From positions 1-35,570 of the forward strand of contig JANXBW010000038.1 in NCBI GenBank assembly GCA_025060325.1: a stretch of DNA of 35,570 bases, in the 5' to 3' direction. Shown one piece after another: positions 1-8,634 of the stretch. Positions within the stretch are counted from its first letter, which is position 1, and each line of letters begins with the position of its first letter. Below the pieces are notes generated by a model. It saw only the letters and a program-made list of their open reading frames with translations, ran no database searches and was not told the origin of the DNA. The position numbers and the translations under genes were made by a program. This DNA is from Thermoguttaceae bacterium (GTDB lineage: Bacteria > Planctomycetota > Planctomycetia > Pirellulales > Thermoguttaceae).

Positions 1-476
1 CGAGACACTCCACCAGCCGGAAACGATGCCAAGCGAAAAGCCGTTACCTCCGATTCACTGCCCTGACGAAAAAGGGATCGAGACAACTCACCAATAAGTT
101 CCGTTACCGCCCCGAGTCGGTCCCTCCGATTCACTGCCCTGACGAAAAAGGGATCGAGACCTCCTCTGGGGCCTCCACGAGACCGTCTGGTCTGGGTCTC
201 CTCCGATTCACTGCCCTGACGAAAAAGGGATCGAGACACAACGAGCACGCTTTGGGTAAACCTGATGACCGTCATGACTGCTCCGATTCACTGCCCTGAC
301 GAAAAAGGGATCGAGACCACCCCCATACGGTCTTCCGAGGAATGGATGTGTATCCTCTCCGATTCACTGCCCTGACGAAAAAGGGATCGAGACATGCACC
401 ATGCGGGTCCGCCCGTCTACGGACGATGGGCCGTTCATGCTCCGATTCACTGCCCTGACGAAAAAGGGATCGAGTT
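1..476 (+). CRISPR. CRISPR array, trailer end (6 repeats plus a truncated one)
   Basis: Five identical 37-nt repeats lie at 48-84, 124-160, 201-237, 281-317 and 357-393. A sixth at 440-476 ends in TT instead of AC, and the last 6 nt of another repeat fill positions 1-6. Each repeat begins CTCCGATTCACTG and ends GGGATCGAGAC. The six spacers are unique and 39, 39, 40, 41, 43 and 46 nt long. The decayed last repeat marks the leader-distal end, and the plus-strand 3' end ATCGAGAC resembles the 8-nt crRNA 5' handle of type I and III systems, so transcription is probably rightward from a leader beyond the left edge. No cas gene is in the window, so the subtype is not known; long, variable spacers would suit type III or some type I systems. 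Confidence 0.97.
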
Positions 477-1092
477 CATAAACGGCTGATGCTCCGCCGA
501 GAAAAGCGTTGATGTTCCCCACGGATAACCCACTTGGAGCGAAAGCTGGTGCTTGCTTTTGGCGCCGCGTGGCCTCGTCACTTTCGGATGTGGTCCTTAT
601 CCGACCGGCATCAGCCCAACAACCAAGCCTCGAGGCCGGGGTCGGCAGACTTGTTGACCCTTTGTCCTCGGACGTTTCCCAAGGCTGTTGACTCAGGAGG
701 CGTATGGTTTTTTACCGTCGGTTGCGTTCTCCAGTGGGAAAGTTTGGGGGGCTGCGTTTTGCCTAGTCTTTGCTGAGCAGGAGCGAACTACTCCGAAGCG
801 ATGGTCGGCCGGGAGTTTGGCACCCCGGTAAAAAGAATGGAAACCAGCAGGCACAGTTTTGGTTTTTTGCACATACTGTCGCGAGAAAATAGGCTCGGTT
901 GTTGAGAGCTGGCGTCTAGTGGCGAAACTGTACCTGTGCGGGGGACGCTTCGCACCGCGTGTTTGACACCAGGGAACTAAATCCTATGATGAGTGTGGAG
1001 GCGCGATCGGTGACCATGGTTGTGCCTTCCGGCCGGTTGGTTGGGGTGGTCTTGAGTGCGGTGGGACACATCTTGTTACAGGAGCCCGGGCG
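477..1092. other. Intergenic region between CRISPR array and DUF1559 gene
   Basis: No convincing gene is seen here; the short open frames overlap each other on both strands and match nothing I recognise. A weak promoter-like pair (TTGCAC at 867-872, TAGGCT at 890-895, 17-nt spacer) could serve the pilin-like gene but lies about 200 nt from its start. Because the degenerate repeat faces this side, it should be trailer sequence and not the CRISPR leader. Confidence 0.5.
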
Positions 1093-2160
1093 ATGTTTAT
1101 CCTGCACAGTGTAAACGGGTTTGCCAAACGTGGCAGGGGTTTTACTTTAGTTGAATTGCTCGTGGTCATTGCCATAATCGGCATTCTTATTGCGCTTCTT
1201 TTGCCGGCGGTGCAAGCGGCACGAGAGGCGGCCAGGCGGAGTCAATGCATCAACAATTTGAAGCAGCTTGCCCTGGGGATCCACAATTATGCCGATGTTT
1301 ACAAAAGCTTTCCTTCTGGCTTCATCACCGACTTTCCGCAAAATGAGGCGACGCTCGAGCGCTCGCACTGGAGCTGGGGTGCTTTGATTCTGCCATTTAT
1401 TGAACAGTCGGCTTTGCATGCTCAGTTAGGGGTGGTGGGGCGTAAGCTGCATGTCAACCTGGGCAATCCGCAGGCCGTAGTGGCGCTGCAGACCCCGCTT
1501 CCGGTGTTTATTTGCCCATCTGACTCAGGTCCGGTCCTTAATGACTTCGGCGCCAAGTACACGCAGTACGCCGACTTCCGCACCTATGAGAAGCAGCTGA
1601 CCAGCAACGGAACGGACCGAATACCGATTGCCAAGTCCAATTATGTTGGGGTGGCGTGTGTCAGCAACAGCACGACACCGCCATGCCAGGGCGATGATTA
1701 TCCGACGTATACTTATGGGCCGCCGGCGGGGGTTTTGTACTCGAATTCCCGGATCCGCTTCCCGGACATTGTGGACGGGGCAAGCAATACGGCCCTTTTG
1801 GGCGAACGTTGCTGGCAATTAAAAGGGCTTCTAATTGGGGCGGCGAACGCTTTAGGGTTTAGCTCGGAGGCGACGGCGTACAGTAGCCGGAACCGAGCGA
1901 TGATGGCCGCCTTGGGGATTCCCTATTGGGGGATCAATCGGACCGACTACATGCAGGGGCACCAAAACCGCGGTTTCCACAGTTTGCACCCCGGTGGTGT
2001 GAATTTTGCCCTGTGCGACGGTTCGGTGCGTTTCGTTAGCGAAACCGTGGATCACCGGCCGAACTCGCTCAATCCGGGCGACGACCCTGTGAAATATGTG
2101 GACAGCGTTCTGGAGCGGTTCTTGTCGCGTCGCGATGGCCAACCGCTGGGTGAACTGTAG
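1093..2160 (+). CDS. DUF1559 pseudopilin-like protein with prepilin-type N-terminus
   Basis: This 355-residue protein begins with a short basic leader, then a type IV prepilin cleavage/methylation site (GFTLVELLVVIAIIGILIA, about residues 16-34) that forms the single membrane-anchoring helix. The rest is the DUF1559 domain found in very large paralogous families in planctomycetes. Near the C-terminus is the H-X9-DG motif (HPGGVNFALCDG, about residues 298-309) typical of the family. The start is supported by AGGAG at 1080-1084, eight bases before ATG. It is presumably processed by a prepilin peptidase and exposed outside the inner membrane; its actual function is unknown. The lipoprotein gene that follows is a common partner. 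Confidence 0.93.
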   Translation: MFILHSVNGFAKRGRGFTLVELLVVIAIIGILIALLLPAVQAAREAARRSQCINNLKQLALGIHNYADVYKSFPSGFITDFPQNEATLERSHWSWGALILPFIEQSALHAQLGVVGRKLHVNLGNPQAVVALQTPLPVFICPSDSGPVLNDFGAKYTQYADFRTYEKQLTSNGTDRIPIAKSNYVGVACVSNSTTPPCQGDDYPTYTYGPPAGVLYSNSRIRFPDIVDGASNTALLGERCWQLKGLLIGAANALGFSSEATAYSSRNRAMMAALGIPYWGINRTDYMQGHQNRGFHSLHPGGVNFALCDGSVRFVSETVDHRPNSLNPGDDPVKYVDSVLERFLSRRDGQPLGEL

Positions 2161-2624
2161 CAGGGCACCTTTCCCGGCGCTTTTTGCGCAGGGGTTGGCT
2201 AGCGCACTTGGAACAGCCCAGCGTAATAGCTTTCCGAGCGGTTTCCCGATCCTAACGGTGGCGGTTAGGTGTCAGTTATAGGCTATTGGCTTTAAAGAAG
2301 GGGGTGCGAGCGGTACGCCCGGGCCCCTTTTTGGTTGCCCGCTGCGGAGGTCGTCCCGGCTGGAAAATTTGGCCAGCCCTTGTTGAGAAATTAGGCTGCG
2401 CTGGTTCCCGCCGTTTTTGCCATACACACCGGCTTGCGGTCTGTCCACCGGCTGCGGCGTCGGGGTGTGGGGTTAGTCGATAGGCAAGGAGAGATTTTGT
2501 CGATTGAGCCCCCGTGCTACGAGGGGCAAACACTTTTTGCCGTTGACGTAAGTAGCTTCGGATGCGTGACCGGTGAAAGATAGCTTCCTCGAAAAGAGTA
2601 TTGATTCGTAGGGGGAGAAAGGCT
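2161..2624. other. Intergenic region
   Basis: About 460 bases separate the DUF1559 gene from the lipoprotein gene. The only structure I see is the terminator-like hairpin at 2296-2332. The open frames here on the minus strand look like chance shadows. Confidence 0.5.
2296..2332 (+). terminator. Possible imperfect Rho-independent terminator
   Basis: A GC-rich imperfect hairpin pairs AAGGGG (2298-2304 region) with CCCCTT (2324-2329) and has a GCG/CGC top stem around a GTA loop (2313-2315). A run of T residues at 2328-2332 follows. It lies 135 nt after the DUF1559 stop codon. Mismatches in the middle of the stem lower confidence. Confidence 0.4.
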
Positions 2625-3029
2625 GTGAAGTGTGTGCGAATACTTGTCTGCAGATGTGGTTTTGCTGTGGTCTCGGCAGTCCTGGCAATAATCGTAGGTT
2701 GTGGACGATCTGATCTCCCGCCGTTGGGAACGGTTTCCGGAACCGTCACGCTAAACGGGCAACCGCTGGAAGGGGTGACGGTGATGTTTCAACCCGTGCA
2801 AGGCCGGCCGTCCCTTGGGCAAACTGATGCCAACGGTGCGTATGAGCTGCGGTACATGGCCGGGGTCAAAGGGGCGGTAGTGGGCAAGCACCGTGTCGAG
2901 GTTTTTTGGCCGGAAGATGCTGGGCCAGGCAAGCCCCGGATACCCGAGCGATACAACAGGCAAAGCGAGCTTTCCTTCGAGGTCAAGCCTGGGCGAAACA
3001 AGTTCGATATCAAACTGACTTCTCCCTAG
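2625..3029 (+). CDS. Small lipoprotein with carboxypeptidase-regulatory-like (transthyretin-like) fold
   Basis: The GTG at 2625 is preferred over an upstream in-frame TTG at 2601 because AGGGGGAG (about 2609-2616) lies at proper spacing, giving 134 residues. A basic N-terminus and hydrophobic stretch lead to a lipobox (AIIVGC, Cys at about residue 29), so it is probably a lipid-anchored exported protein. The mature part has the pattern GTVSGTVTLNGQPLEGVTVMF, then TDANGAYEL, characteristic of carboxypeptidase-regulatory-like beta-sandwich domains. Such small proteins commonly follow DUF1559 genes in planctomycetes. No enzymatic residues are evident; a structural or surface role is an inference. 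Confidence 0.85.
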   Translation: MKCVRILVCRCGFAVVSAVLAIIVGCGRSDLPPLGTVSGTVTLNGQPLEGVTVMFQPVQGRPSLGQTDANGAYELRYMAGVKGAVVGKHRVEVFWPEDAGPGKPRIPERYNRQSELSFEVKPGRNKFDIKLTSP

Positions 3030-3225
3030 CGGAAGCGTCGCCCGAGCAAACGGTGAGGTTGCCGAACCGGCGGATTTGGGCCGCTGCCGGGCCGGCCCTC
3101 TAATTGCCGGGTGTAGGTCCTTAGATAGCGCTTCCTGACGAAATTGCGCCTGAGTCGCGTTGCTTGCCGGTGTGGTCTGACAGAAGGGGCGGGAGTGTCT
3201 GGGCCTGGAGGAATGCGGCCAAGCT

Positions 3226-4323
3226 TTACTCATCAACCCAGTCTTCGATATCACGGACAAGCTGATCGAGCTTAGGCTTTGTGCCCAAGCTGGCATCATC
3301 AGGCCGAGCCCCCTCAGTTGCCTCGTTTGACACTTGGCCGTTTTCGGGCGCCTTCTCGGCGGAGGCCGTCGGGTTGTCAGTTGCCGGCTTAACGCTGGGT
3401 AACCGCCCGGCGCGAGATATCTCGCCCCAGACCTGGGCGTTTCCTGGAAGGATGGGCAGACTGGGTAGGCTGGGTGAGATATTGCCTTTCGGTGGTGCAC
3501 CACCAGCGATCACCGGATCCGGGTACATCGGAAAGATAATGGCGCCCGACGGGCAAATTCTGGCACAGGCTGGACATCCGTCGCGGCAGGCGTCCGGCAT
3601 TCTCACCATCAGCTTGCCAAGTCCGTCCACGTGGTAGACGCCAAAAAGGCAGAAGTTTAGGCATTGCAAGCAATTGCGGCATCGGGAGTAATCGATGACC
3701 GGATACCACCGAGGCCGGAAGGGAACCTGAAGCTCGTGTTTCAGCTGGGCGCCTGCCGCTGCCCTTGTTTGGTGGGCGGTGTCGCGTGCCTTGTCGGAAG
3801 AATGCCCGCCCACCGGGGAACCAGGGTTCTGTGCGAAAGCCGGGCTTACCTGAGAAGTGACTTCGGCTAACAACTGACGGATTTGGCCGACAGCGGATTC
3901 GGCCGATTGGAAATCGCGGACATCAAAGCACCAGATAAACCGTTGCGGGGAAGCTGAGGGACGTTCGACCATCTCTGCGGATGTCTCGGGAGCCGAGGAA
4001 GCCGCTCCTTCCCGGGGCCGTTCCGGTAAATCTTCTTCGTGCCAGGAACTTGTTTGCACCCACTGGCCGTCTACGCCGTGGGCGCGGAGGACCCAATAGG
4101 TGGCGCGAGGGTAAAGCGCGCAAAGGACCACGAGGTGTTCGCTCGCAGTAGCCAGCTCGTCCCAAAGGGGTGCCTCCGGGGGCAAGTCGTACAAATGGGG
4201 CATGACTTGGACCGAGGTCTCTGCCGCGCCCGAGAATTCTCGGACGATTGCTTCCTCAAGCAGAGCCACTAGGGAGTCAAATTGACGAGGGCGGGAAAAC
4301 AAAATGCGAATAACCCCGGTCAT
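3226..4323 (-). CDS. Double 4Fe-4S ferredoxin-type protein of unknown function
   Basis: The 365-residue product has two cysteine clusters in its C-terminal half: C215-x2-C218-x2-C221-x3-C225 and C246-x3-C250-x2-C253-x3-C257-P. The first is the classical CxxCxxCxxxC ligand set; the second has one extra residue after the first Cys. The N-terminal 160 residues hold no motif I recognise, and residues 160-200 and the last 90 are low-complexity (Pro/Ser/Ala-rich, acidic end). No signal peptide is visible, so it is likely cytoplasmic. GAGGAA precedes the ATG at good spacing. The gene lies 97 nt after the M42 peptidase on the same strand and may be co-transcribed. An electron-transfer role is inferred from the cysteines alone. 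Confidence 0.8.
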   Translation of the reverse strand: MTGVIRILFSRPRQFDSLVALLEEAIVREFSGAAETSVQVMPHLYDLPPEAPLWDELATASEHLVVLCALYPRATYWVLRAHGVDGQWVQTSSWHEEDLPERPREGAASSAPETSAEMVERPSASPQRFIWCFDVRDFQSAESAVGQIRQLLAEVTSQVSPAFAQNPGSPVGGHSSDKARDTAHQTRAAAGAQLKHELQVPFRPRWYPVIDYSRCRNCLQCLNFCLFGVYHVDGLGKLMVRMPDACRDGCPACARICPSGAIIFPMYPDPVIAGGAPPKGNISPSLPSLPILPGNAQVWGEISRAGRLPSVKPATDNPTASAEKAPENGQVSNEATEGARPDDASLGTKPKLDQLVRDIEDWVDE

Positions 4324-4420
4324 AGTCGGTTCCTCGACAACGCGAGGGATTGTGTCTACGTCACTTGAGCACGTCCTTGGGAGCGGATTGAACTCCGCAC
4401 CCGCGGACTGTGTAAGCAGT

Positions 4421-5479
4421 TTACGGAATAAACGACATGTCGGCGGTTAAGCTTTCGGCGAACCGCGCAAGGAGATCGGCGGCTCGGTCCAGGTCGTCAA
4501 GGGAAATGGTTTCCACCGGTGAGTGCATATAGCGGTTGGGTATGCTGACCAGTCCTGTGGCAACACCTCCTCGGGAAACCTGGATCGGATTTAAATCGGT
4601 CGGTGTGATCCGGCCGGAAGCCCCGAGTTGATGCGGGATTTGATGGGTTTCGGCCGTCTTCATTAAAAGCTCGACAACCCGTGGATTCATGTTCGGCCCG
4701 CGGTAAATAACGGGACCTTTTCCCAAAGCGATGTCTCCCTCCTCCTTTTTATCTACAGTGGGGCAGTCGGTAGCGTGCGTCACGTCGACGGCAATGCCTA
4801 CCTCCGGATCAATTCGGTAAGCGCTTGTCTTTGCCCCGCGAAGCCCAACTTCCTCCTGAACCGTGGAGACGGCGTACACAGCCCAGGTTAATTTGGCAGG
4901 ATCAATGCGGCGGAGAGCTTCCATCACCACCCAGGTGCCGCATTTGTCGTCAAGCGCGGGCGAAGCGATACGGTTGTTGGCAAGGGGATGGATCTTCAAT
5001 TCCAAAGTCACCGGGTCGCCGATGCGAACCATTTTTTCCGCCTCGGCTTTGTTGGCAGCTCCAATGTCGATCCACAGATCTTTAAGCTTGGGAACCTGTT
5101 TACGCTCTTCATCGGTCAACAAGTGGATTGGTTTGCGTCCGAGAACACCATGCACCGGACCATTCTGGGTCCAGATACACATTCGCTGGCCGACTAGAAT
5201 GATCGGGTCCCATCCACCGATGGATTGAATGTATATGAATCCTTGATCGTCGATGTGGTTGACGATGAGGCCAATCTGATCGCAGTGGCCCGCCAGCATA
5301 AGACGGCGGTTCGCCCCGGGATTTCGGCACACATACAGGTTGCCGTGAACATCGGATTCGACCTTGTCGGCGAAATCGGCGACATACTGGCGAACAAGGC
5401 TTTGAAGCCGTGATTCGTACCCCGATGGGCTGGGCGTTTGCAGGATGTCTTCCAGAAACTTTTGTGCCCGCGAATCCAT
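4421..5479 (-). CDS. M42 family metallo-aminopeptidase (glutamyl aminopeptidase/endoglucanase-like)
   Basis: The protein is 352 residues, the usual length for cytoplasmic M42 (TET-type) aminopeptidases that trim peptides from the N-terminus using two divalent metals. Expected residues are present in order: H65 and D67 (AGHCDQIG), D177 bridging aspartate (ALDDKCG), E209-E210 as catalytic base and metal ligand (VQEEVGLRGA), D232 (VDVTHA) and H319 (YMHSPVE). A GTAGGAG box precedes the ATG with seven-base spacing. Members often form dodecameric tetrahedral complexes. Some relatives were annotated as cellulase M, but peptidase activity is the better supported role. Confidence 0.93.
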   Translation of the reverse strand: MDSRAQKFLEDILQTPSPSGYESRLQSLVRQYVADFADKVESDVHGNLYVCRNPGANRRLMLAGHCDQIGLIVNHIDDQGFIYIQSIGGWDPIILVGQRMCIWTQNGPVHGVLGRKPIHLLTDEERKQVPKLKDLWIDIGAANKAEAEKMVRIGDPVTLELKIHPLANNRIASPALDDKCGTWVVMEALRRIDPAKLTWAVYAVSTVQEEVGLRGAKTSAYRIDPEVGIAVDVTHATDCPTVDKKEEGDIALGKGPVIYRGPNMNPRVVELLMKTAETHQIPHQLGASGRITPTDLNPIQVSRGGVATGLVSIPNRYMHSPVETISLDDLDRAADLLARFAESLTADMSFIP

Positions 5480-6044
5480 GTTTGGCTCCTACAGTTCACC
5501 AGGACACATCCCGAAAGTTGTTGAATTTACCGAGAGTTGTTCAAAAGGTGTCAACGAGCCCCTTACCGAGGACCTGCCGGTGATTTCCCAACGGCCCGGC
5601 GGGCCGTTTTTGCGCAAGGGAAAGCTCTGGCGGCAGTCAGCGGGTTGCTCAGCTAGCCCGGCTTGAGCGCGCCGTCCCGCGTGCCTGATGTTGGAGCAAG
5701 CGCTGGCCGGAGTGCCGTTTGCAACACGCCGGCAATTGGGCGTTTTGGTCCCTTCGAAAAAGGCCGATGTGCTTGCAAAAAGCAACACGCCACTAGCCTT
5801 CCGGTCCCCGATCCGCTGCGGCACATCCGGTGCGCCAAGGCTACGCCATTGGGGAGTGAACCCTCTCGAACGGCCAAAAGGGGGCATCTATAATTGCCGA
5901 TCTTATTGGCCCCGCTCAAGCTGGCATAAGCCATCGGAACCTGGTCGGACCGACCTTTGACCCCAATTTTTTGGTCAAAGGAACCAAAAATTTTAAATAC
6001 TGGTGTTGCTAGACGCTAAGGGCAGAAAATTTAGGGACTTAGTA
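5480..6044. other. Intergenic region between divergent M42 peptidase and hom
   Basis: Roughly 565 bases hold no convincing gene. The right-hand end (5943-5999) carries two palindromes and a promoter-like pair listed separately; the remainder shows nothing recognisable. Confidence 0.5.
5943..5999 (+). promoter_or_regulatory. Candidate promoter/operator of the hom cluster
   Basis: A 13-nt palindrome (GGTCGG-A-CCGACC, 5943-5955) abuts and overlaps by two bases a perfect 9-bp inverted repeat (CCTTTGACC at 5954-5962, GGTCAAAGG at 5973-5981, 10-nt loop). The right arm overlaps a possible -35 element, TTGGTC (5971-5976), with TAAATA (5994-5999) 17 nt further on. This would start transcription about 40 nt before the hom ATG. 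Palindromes covering a promoter suggest a repressor operator or an RNA hairpin switch; which one is inference. Confidence 0.45.
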
Positions 6045-7346
6045 ATGACCCCGGCGCGAGTGGCTCTGATCGGGTTTGGGACTGTCGGCTCCGGAGTGGC
6101 CCGGCTGCTTCTTGAGCATCGCGATCGAATTTGCCGGAGTGCTGGCAGGCCGGTCGAGCTTGTGCGAATCGTCGACAAGGATCTCACCCGGCCGCGGAAC
6201 GTCCGTGTGCCGGCGGAATTGCTGAGCGATGACGTAGGGGCTGCGATTGAGGATCCTACCGTCCAGATTGTGATTGAACTAATTGGCGGAATTGAGCCGG
6301 CCCGGACCATTGTCCTTAAGGCGCTGCAGGCCGGCAAAGACGTGGTGACGGCTAATAAGGCGCTCCTTGCGGAGCACGGGCCGGAGCTTTTCCGCGAGGC
6401 CCGGCGGTTGGGGCGATCGATCTCTTTCGAGGCCTCGGTGGCCGGGGGCGTGCCGATCATCGCGGCTCTCTCGGAGAGTTTGGTGGCCAACGAGATTCGC
6501 TCTATTCACGCCATCCTGAATGGCACAAGCAACTATATCCTGACCCGAATGGAACAGCGGGGGGTGGGCTACCAGGAGGCATTGGCCGAGGCCCAAAAGC
6601 TCGGATATGCGGAGGCAGATCCGACCCTGGATGTAAGCGGCGCCGACGCGGCTCAGAAGTTGTGCATTTTGGCGGCGCTGGCCTTCGGGGTGCAGGCCGA
6701 CTGGAAGTGTATTCCCCGGCAGGGGATCGACGTGGTTGAGTTGGCCGACCTCCGGTATGCCGGGGAACTTGGTTACACGATTAAGCTGATCGCCTCGGCG
6801 GAAGTTGTCGACGGGAAGTTGGACCTTCGGGTGTGCCCGACATTAGTGCGGCACCGGACCCCTCTGGCGGAGGTTTGGGGGGCCTTCAACGCCGTGGAAG
6901 TGGTGGGGGATGCGGTGGGGCGGGTGTTTTTCCACGGACAAGGGGCCGGCCAAATGCCCACGGCCTCAGCGGTCGTGGCGGATGTCATCGATCTTGTGCT
7001 AGGTCGGGCACCGATTACGTTCCGGATGCTGCCTATAGGCTGTGACCCAGCTCGGGGCGTCCCGCTTGCTGACCCGAAGGAGGCTCGCAGCCGGTTTTAT
7101 CTGCGACTCCGGGTTGTTGATCGTCCGGGGGTCCTTGCGGAAATCGCAGGGATTTTGGGTCGGCTACAGATTTCGATAGCCTCGGTCATTCAGCATGAGC
7201 CTGATCCGCCTGTTGAAGACGGGGTCGTGCCGCTTGTCATCATGACGCATGCTGCCCCGGAGGGTCCAATGCAGCAAGCTATCGAGGCGATTGAAAAGTT
7301 GGCCGTCGTTCGGGACAAGGTCGTTCGCTTCCGGGTGCAGGATTAA
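6045..7346 (+). CDS. hom: Homoserine dehydrogenase with C-terminal ACT domain
   Basis: It reduces aspartate semialdehyde to homoserine with NAD(P)H, the branch point of threonine, methionine and lysine synthesis. The ATG at 6045 is chosen over a GTG at 6003 because AGGGA (6033-6037) is well placed and the protein then opens directly with the Rossmann strand. Of 433 residues, GFGTVGSG (10-17) binds the dinucleotide, VTANKALLAEHG (101-112) is the family signature, and GYAEADPTLDVSGADAAQK (187-205) holds acidic substrate ligands and catalytic K205. A C-terminal ACT domain (RLRVVDRPGVLAEIAGIL, after about residue 350) implies allosteric feedback, probably by threonine. It heads a plus-strand cluster with the mutase-like gene and lysC. 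Confidence 0.96.
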   Translation: MTPARVALIGFGTVGSGVARLLLEHRDRICRSAGRPVELVRIVDKDLTRPRNVRVPAELLSDDVGAAIEDPTVQIVIELIGGIEPARTIVLKALQAGKDVVTANKALLAEHGPELFREARRLGRSISFEASVAGGVPIIAALSESLVANEIRSIHAILNGTSNYILTRMEQRGVGYQEALAEAQKLGYAEADPTLDVSGADAAQKLCILAALAFGVQADWKCIPRQGIDVVELADLRYAGELGYTIKLIASAEVVDGKLDLRVCPTLVRHRTPLAEVWGAFNAVEVVGDAVGRVFFHGQGAGQMPTASAVVADVIDLVLGRAPITFRMLPIGCDPARGVPLADPKEARSRFYLRLRVVDRPGVLAEIAGILGRLQISIASVIQHEPDPPVEDGVVPLVIMTHAAPEGPMQQAIEAIEKLAVVRDKVVRFRVQD

Positions 7347-7416
7347 GCGGGGGATAGCACCGCTGGGGACGCAGGCGGGCTGTTAAGGCGGCGGACCTTG
7401 CAGAGAGTGGCACCAC

Positions 7417-8634
7417 ATGAAATATGCAATCATTATTCCCGACGGCTGCGCGGATGAACCCCAGGAATCGTTGGGGGGAAGGACTCCGCTTGAGGCGGCG
7501 GACACACCCAACATGGATGCAATTGCGCGGGAGGGTGCCGTCGGTTTGGCCAACCATACCCCGCACGATCTGCCGCCGGGATCCGATGTGGCCAACATGA
7601 GCGTCTTTGGCTTTCCGCCACGGGAGTTTTACTGTGGACGTGCGCCGATTGAGGCAGCAGCGCAAGGAATAACACTTGGCCCGGAAGATTGGGCCATCCG
7701 TTGTAACTTGGTGACCATCGAAAACCAGGTCATGCGCGATTTTACGGCGGGGCATATTTCGACGGGGGAAGCTCGGGAACTTTTGGCAACGCTTCAGGAG
7801 CGGGTAGGGCGACCGGAGATCGAGTTCCATGCTGGTGTTAGTTACCGCAATTTAGCTATCTATCGCGGTGAGCCTGGGCGGCGAGTTTTCTCCCCGGAGA
7901 CGCGGACCACACCCCCTCATGACCTGATGGACAAACCGGTTGTGGACGACTATCCCACGGGGCCAGGCAGTGATCTTTTAGTCGAGCTGATGACACTTAG
8001 TTGGGAGCTATTTGCGGAGCATCCGGTCAATGTGGCCCGGCGTCAAGCCGGCAAATTACCAGCCACTAATATTTGGCTATGGGGACTGGGCCAAGCACCA
8101 CGTTTGCCCCGGTTTGAGGAGCGCTATAGTAAACGGGGGGCGATCATTACTGCCGTCGACTTATTGCGGGGTTTGGGGGCACTGCTTGGGCTGGAGCGCA
8201 TTGAGGTTCCCGGCGCGACCGGCTATCTTGACACCAATTACAGGGGCAAGGGGCAGTATGCGGCGGAGGCGCTAGCGCGCGTTGACTTAGTATTTGTCCA
8301 TGTGGAAGCTCCCGACGAGGCTTCCCATCAGGGCGACGTACGGGCTAAGATTGAGGCAATCGAACAAGTGGACCGACACATCGTCGGGCCGGTTCTGGAG
8401 GCTTTGCGGTCTTATGGGCAGTTCCGGATTATGGTCACTCCGGACCATCCCACGTTTTTGCGGTTGAAGACTCACTGTCATGGGAATGTTCCCTGGGCGG
8501 TAACGGGGACGAGTGTTCGGCGGACTGGCGCCGAGGCATTTTCGGAGCGTGCTGCAGCTCGGTCGGGAATTATTTTTAACGACGGCTGGCAATTGATGGG
8601 CGCTTTCTTGACGGAGGGATGTTTTCCGCCGTAA
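7417..8634 (+). CDS. Phosphoglycerate-mutase-like alkaline-phosphatase-superfamily protein; probable homoserine kinase
   Basis: The 405-residue protein belongs to the archaeal-type, cofactor-independent phosphoglycerate mutase group (apgM-like). Visible residues are D9 (IIPDGCAD), the nucleophilic Ser in PGSDVANMSVFG (S56, aligned with the Ser of NSEVGH in iPGM), and late metal ligands in VHVEAPDEASHQGD and TPDHPT. A subset of this family was proposed as an alternative homoserine kinase (TIGR02535) because it clusters with threonine genes in genomes lacking the GHMP-type ThrB. Here it sits 70 nt after hom and just before lysC, which fits that role: homoserine plus ATP to O-phosphohomoserine. 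A glycolytic mutase role remains possible. The ribosome binding site is weak. Confidence 0.88.
   Translation: MKYAIIIPDGCADEPQESLGGRTPLEAADTPNMDAIAREGAVGLANHTPHDLPPGSDVANMSVFGFPPREFYCGRAPIEAAAQGITLGPEDWAIRCNLVTIENQVMRDFTAGHISTGEARELLATLQERVGRPEIEFHAGVSYRNLAIYRGEPGRRVFSPETRTTPPHDLMDKPVVDDYPTGPGSDLLVELMTLSWELFAEHPVNVARRQAGKLPATNIWLWGLGQAPRLPRFEERYSKRGAIITAVDLLRGLGALLGLERIEVPGATGYLDTNYRGKGQYAAEALARVDLVFVHVEAPDEASHQGDVRAKIEAIEQVDRHIVGPVLEALRSYGQFRIMVTPDHPTFLRLKTHCHGNVPWAVTGTSVRRTGAEAFSERAAARSGIIFNDGWQLMGAFLTEGCFPP

Noticed and set aside
477-1092. Candidate CRISPR leader
   Set aside because: The degenerate repeat faces this side and the handle-like repeat end points rightward, so this is the trailer side; it is also not notably AT-rich.
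2751-3503. 250-codon minus-strand frame over the lipoprotein gene and the end of the 4Fe-4S gene
   Set aside because: It overlaps two better-supported genes and its product is Pro/Arg/Ser-rich without motifs.
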